A DNA stretch of 34,539 nt, taken from NCBI GenBank assembly GCA_903884065.1, contig CAISDL010000074.1:1-34539 (forward strand), written 5' to 3'. Below are positions 33,772-34,539 of the stretch, one piece after another. The notes beneath the pieces are model-generated. The model worked only from the letters and a program-made list of their open reading frames with translations. It searched no databases and was not told the DNA's origin. The stretch comes from an uncultured Actinomycetes bacterium (lineage in GTDB: Bacteria > Actinomycetota > Actinomycetes > Mycobacteriales > Mycobacteriaceae). Each line of letters begins with the position of its first letter. The first letter of the stretch is position 1. The translations under genes and the position numbers were made by a program.

Positions 33772-34539
33772 GTGCGACATCCGCGTCGGATGAGCGGAGT
33801 TGACGCCAGCTTCCTCTCCCTCGAAACCGCAAAGCAACCGCTGCAAGTGTTTTCGGTGCTGGAACTCGACACCTCGACGATGCCCGGCGGCTACAGCTTT
33901 GAGAGCCTGCGTGACGCGCTTGCCGAGCGAATCCGGGCGCTACCCGAGTTCCGGGAGAAGCTCTCGAGTTCCCCTCTGGATCTCGACCACCCGGTATGGG
34001 TAGAAGACAGCGACTTCGACATCGACCGTCATGTCCGCAGGATGGTGGTCAGACCGCCCGGCGGCCGGGCCGAACTCGCCGAGATCTGCGGAAAATTGGG
34101 CGGTCTACCGGTGGATCGCAGTCGGCCGCTGTGGGAGATGTGGGTGATCGAGGGTCTCAGTGGTTCGGCTGGCGGCTGGGCTGCCGAGTCGACTGGCGCC
34201 CAACGAGTCGCGGTTCTGCTCAAGGTGCACCACGCTGCGGCCGACGGGATGACGTTCGTCAACTTCCTTTCGCCACTGTGTAGCCCCGAACCGCAGCCGC
34301 CACGATCGGAATTGGCTGAGGCTGCGATCGATACAGGGGCGCTGACAGAGGCGATCGACGGACTGGTCGGGTTCGTTCGCCGGCCCCTGTACCTGATCAC
34401 CACGGTGTTGCCTGCGGCCTTTGCGGCGGTGATCGACGCTGTCCGACGCAGCGCGGCCGGCCGGGCGATGGCGGCACCGTTCACCGCCCCGCGCACCGTG
34501 CTCAATACCGGATTCACCGCGCAACGCAATATCGCCTTC
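33772..34539 (+). CDS. Wax ester synthase/diacylglycerol acyltransferase (partial, runs off the window)
   Basis: 256 codons are present and the frame is open to the last base; the family is usually 450-480 aa, so about half is missing. The N-terminus reads SGVDASFLSLET, the typical start of this family, and the active-site motif HHAAADG follows at about residues 161-167 in VLLKVHHAAADGMTFV. These enzymes acylate diacylglycerol or fatty alcohols with acyl-CoA to make storage lipid. GTG 33772 is preferred because of the TATAGT promoter and because arginines before SGVDA are common in the family; ATG 33790 is the alternative with no ribosome site. Mycobacteria carry many paralogues, so no symbol is given. 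Confidence 0.88.
   Translation, partial: MRHPRRMSGVDASFLSLETAKQPLQVFSVLELDTSTMPGGYSFESLRDALAERIRALPEFREKLSSSPLDLDHPVWVEDSDFDIDRHVRRMVVRPPGGRAELAEICGKLGGLPVDRSRPLWEMWVIEGLSGSAGGWAAESTGAQRVAVLLKVHHAAADGMTFVNFLSPLCSPEPQPPRSELAEAAIDTGALTEAIDGLVGFVRRPLYLITTVLPAAFAAVIDAVRRSAAGRAMAAPFTAPRTVLNTGFTAQRNIAF

Overview
The window is high-GC actinobacterial DNA. Gene order and protein sequences place it in the genus Mycobacterium, most likely a fast-growing species (Mycolicibacterium). The assignment rests on recalled homology to the M. tuberculosis Rv3777-Rv3795 block, with conserved catalytic residues seen here; no database search was run. The core is the locus for arabinogalactan and lipoarabinomannan synthesis: Wzm/Wzt galactan export, GlfT1, GtrA, DprE1, DprE2, AftA, EmbC, EmbA and EmbB.

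Layout. 1-1734: a 34-bp tandem repeat, then a MarR regulator divergent from a quinone oxidoreductase (Rv3777-like). 1735-2931: a class V aminotransferase-like protein (Rv3778c-like) that lacks the PLP lysine. 3028-8101: a co-directional run of a GT-C membrane glycosyltransferase (Rv3779-like), the proteasome activator Bpa, Wzt, GlfT1 and Wzm, the last three joined by 4-nt stop/start overlaps. 8112-10388: a minus-strand group (HD-domain hydrolase, PPOX-like flavoprotein, lipoprotein) in a position where I recall different genes in M. tuberculosis. 10418-15018: gtrA, dprE1, dprE2, aftA. 15023-15653: a VapBC toxin-antitoxin module on the opposite strand, lying between aftA and embC. 15732-25681: embC, embA, embB, followed at 19 nt by an unrecognised 145-aa membrane-anchored protein. 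26221-27555: a DUF222/HNH protein. 27634-28590: an R2lox-type Mn/Fe oxidase. 28596-32797 (minus): a one-piece PTS IIBCA permease with a DasR-like operator, a receptor-type Ser/Thr kinase and an SCO6745-family protein. 32906-33691 (minus): a short-chain dehydrogenase. 33772-end: a wax ester synthase/diacylglycerol acyltransferase cut by the window edge.

How the genes fit together. GlfT1 starts galactan on a lipid carrier; Wzt/Wzm move lipid-linked galactan across the membrane. DprE1/DprE2 epimerise decaprenyl-phosphoryl-ribose to decaprenyl-phosphoryl-arabinose (DPA), the only known arabinofuranose donor. GtrA is linked to DPA flipping or AftA recruitment. AftA adds the first arabinose to galactan; EmbA/EmbB extend arabinan of arabinogalactan and EmbC that of lipoarabinomannan. 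The Rv3779-like GT-C acts in polyprenyl-phosphate-sugar-dependent decoration.

Most unusual features: the antisense vapBC module that splits aftA from embC and leaves embC with a promoter squeezed into 78 nt; the lysine-free aminotransferase-like protein; the unknown small protein behind embB; the PTS gene with a GntR/DasR-type palindrome; several intergenic repeats sharing an AGCG(T/A)AGCG core; and many TANNNT hexamers placed for leaderless transcripts. No gene-free stretch exceeds 300 nt. I saw no rRNA, tRNA, insertion sequence or CRISPR array.
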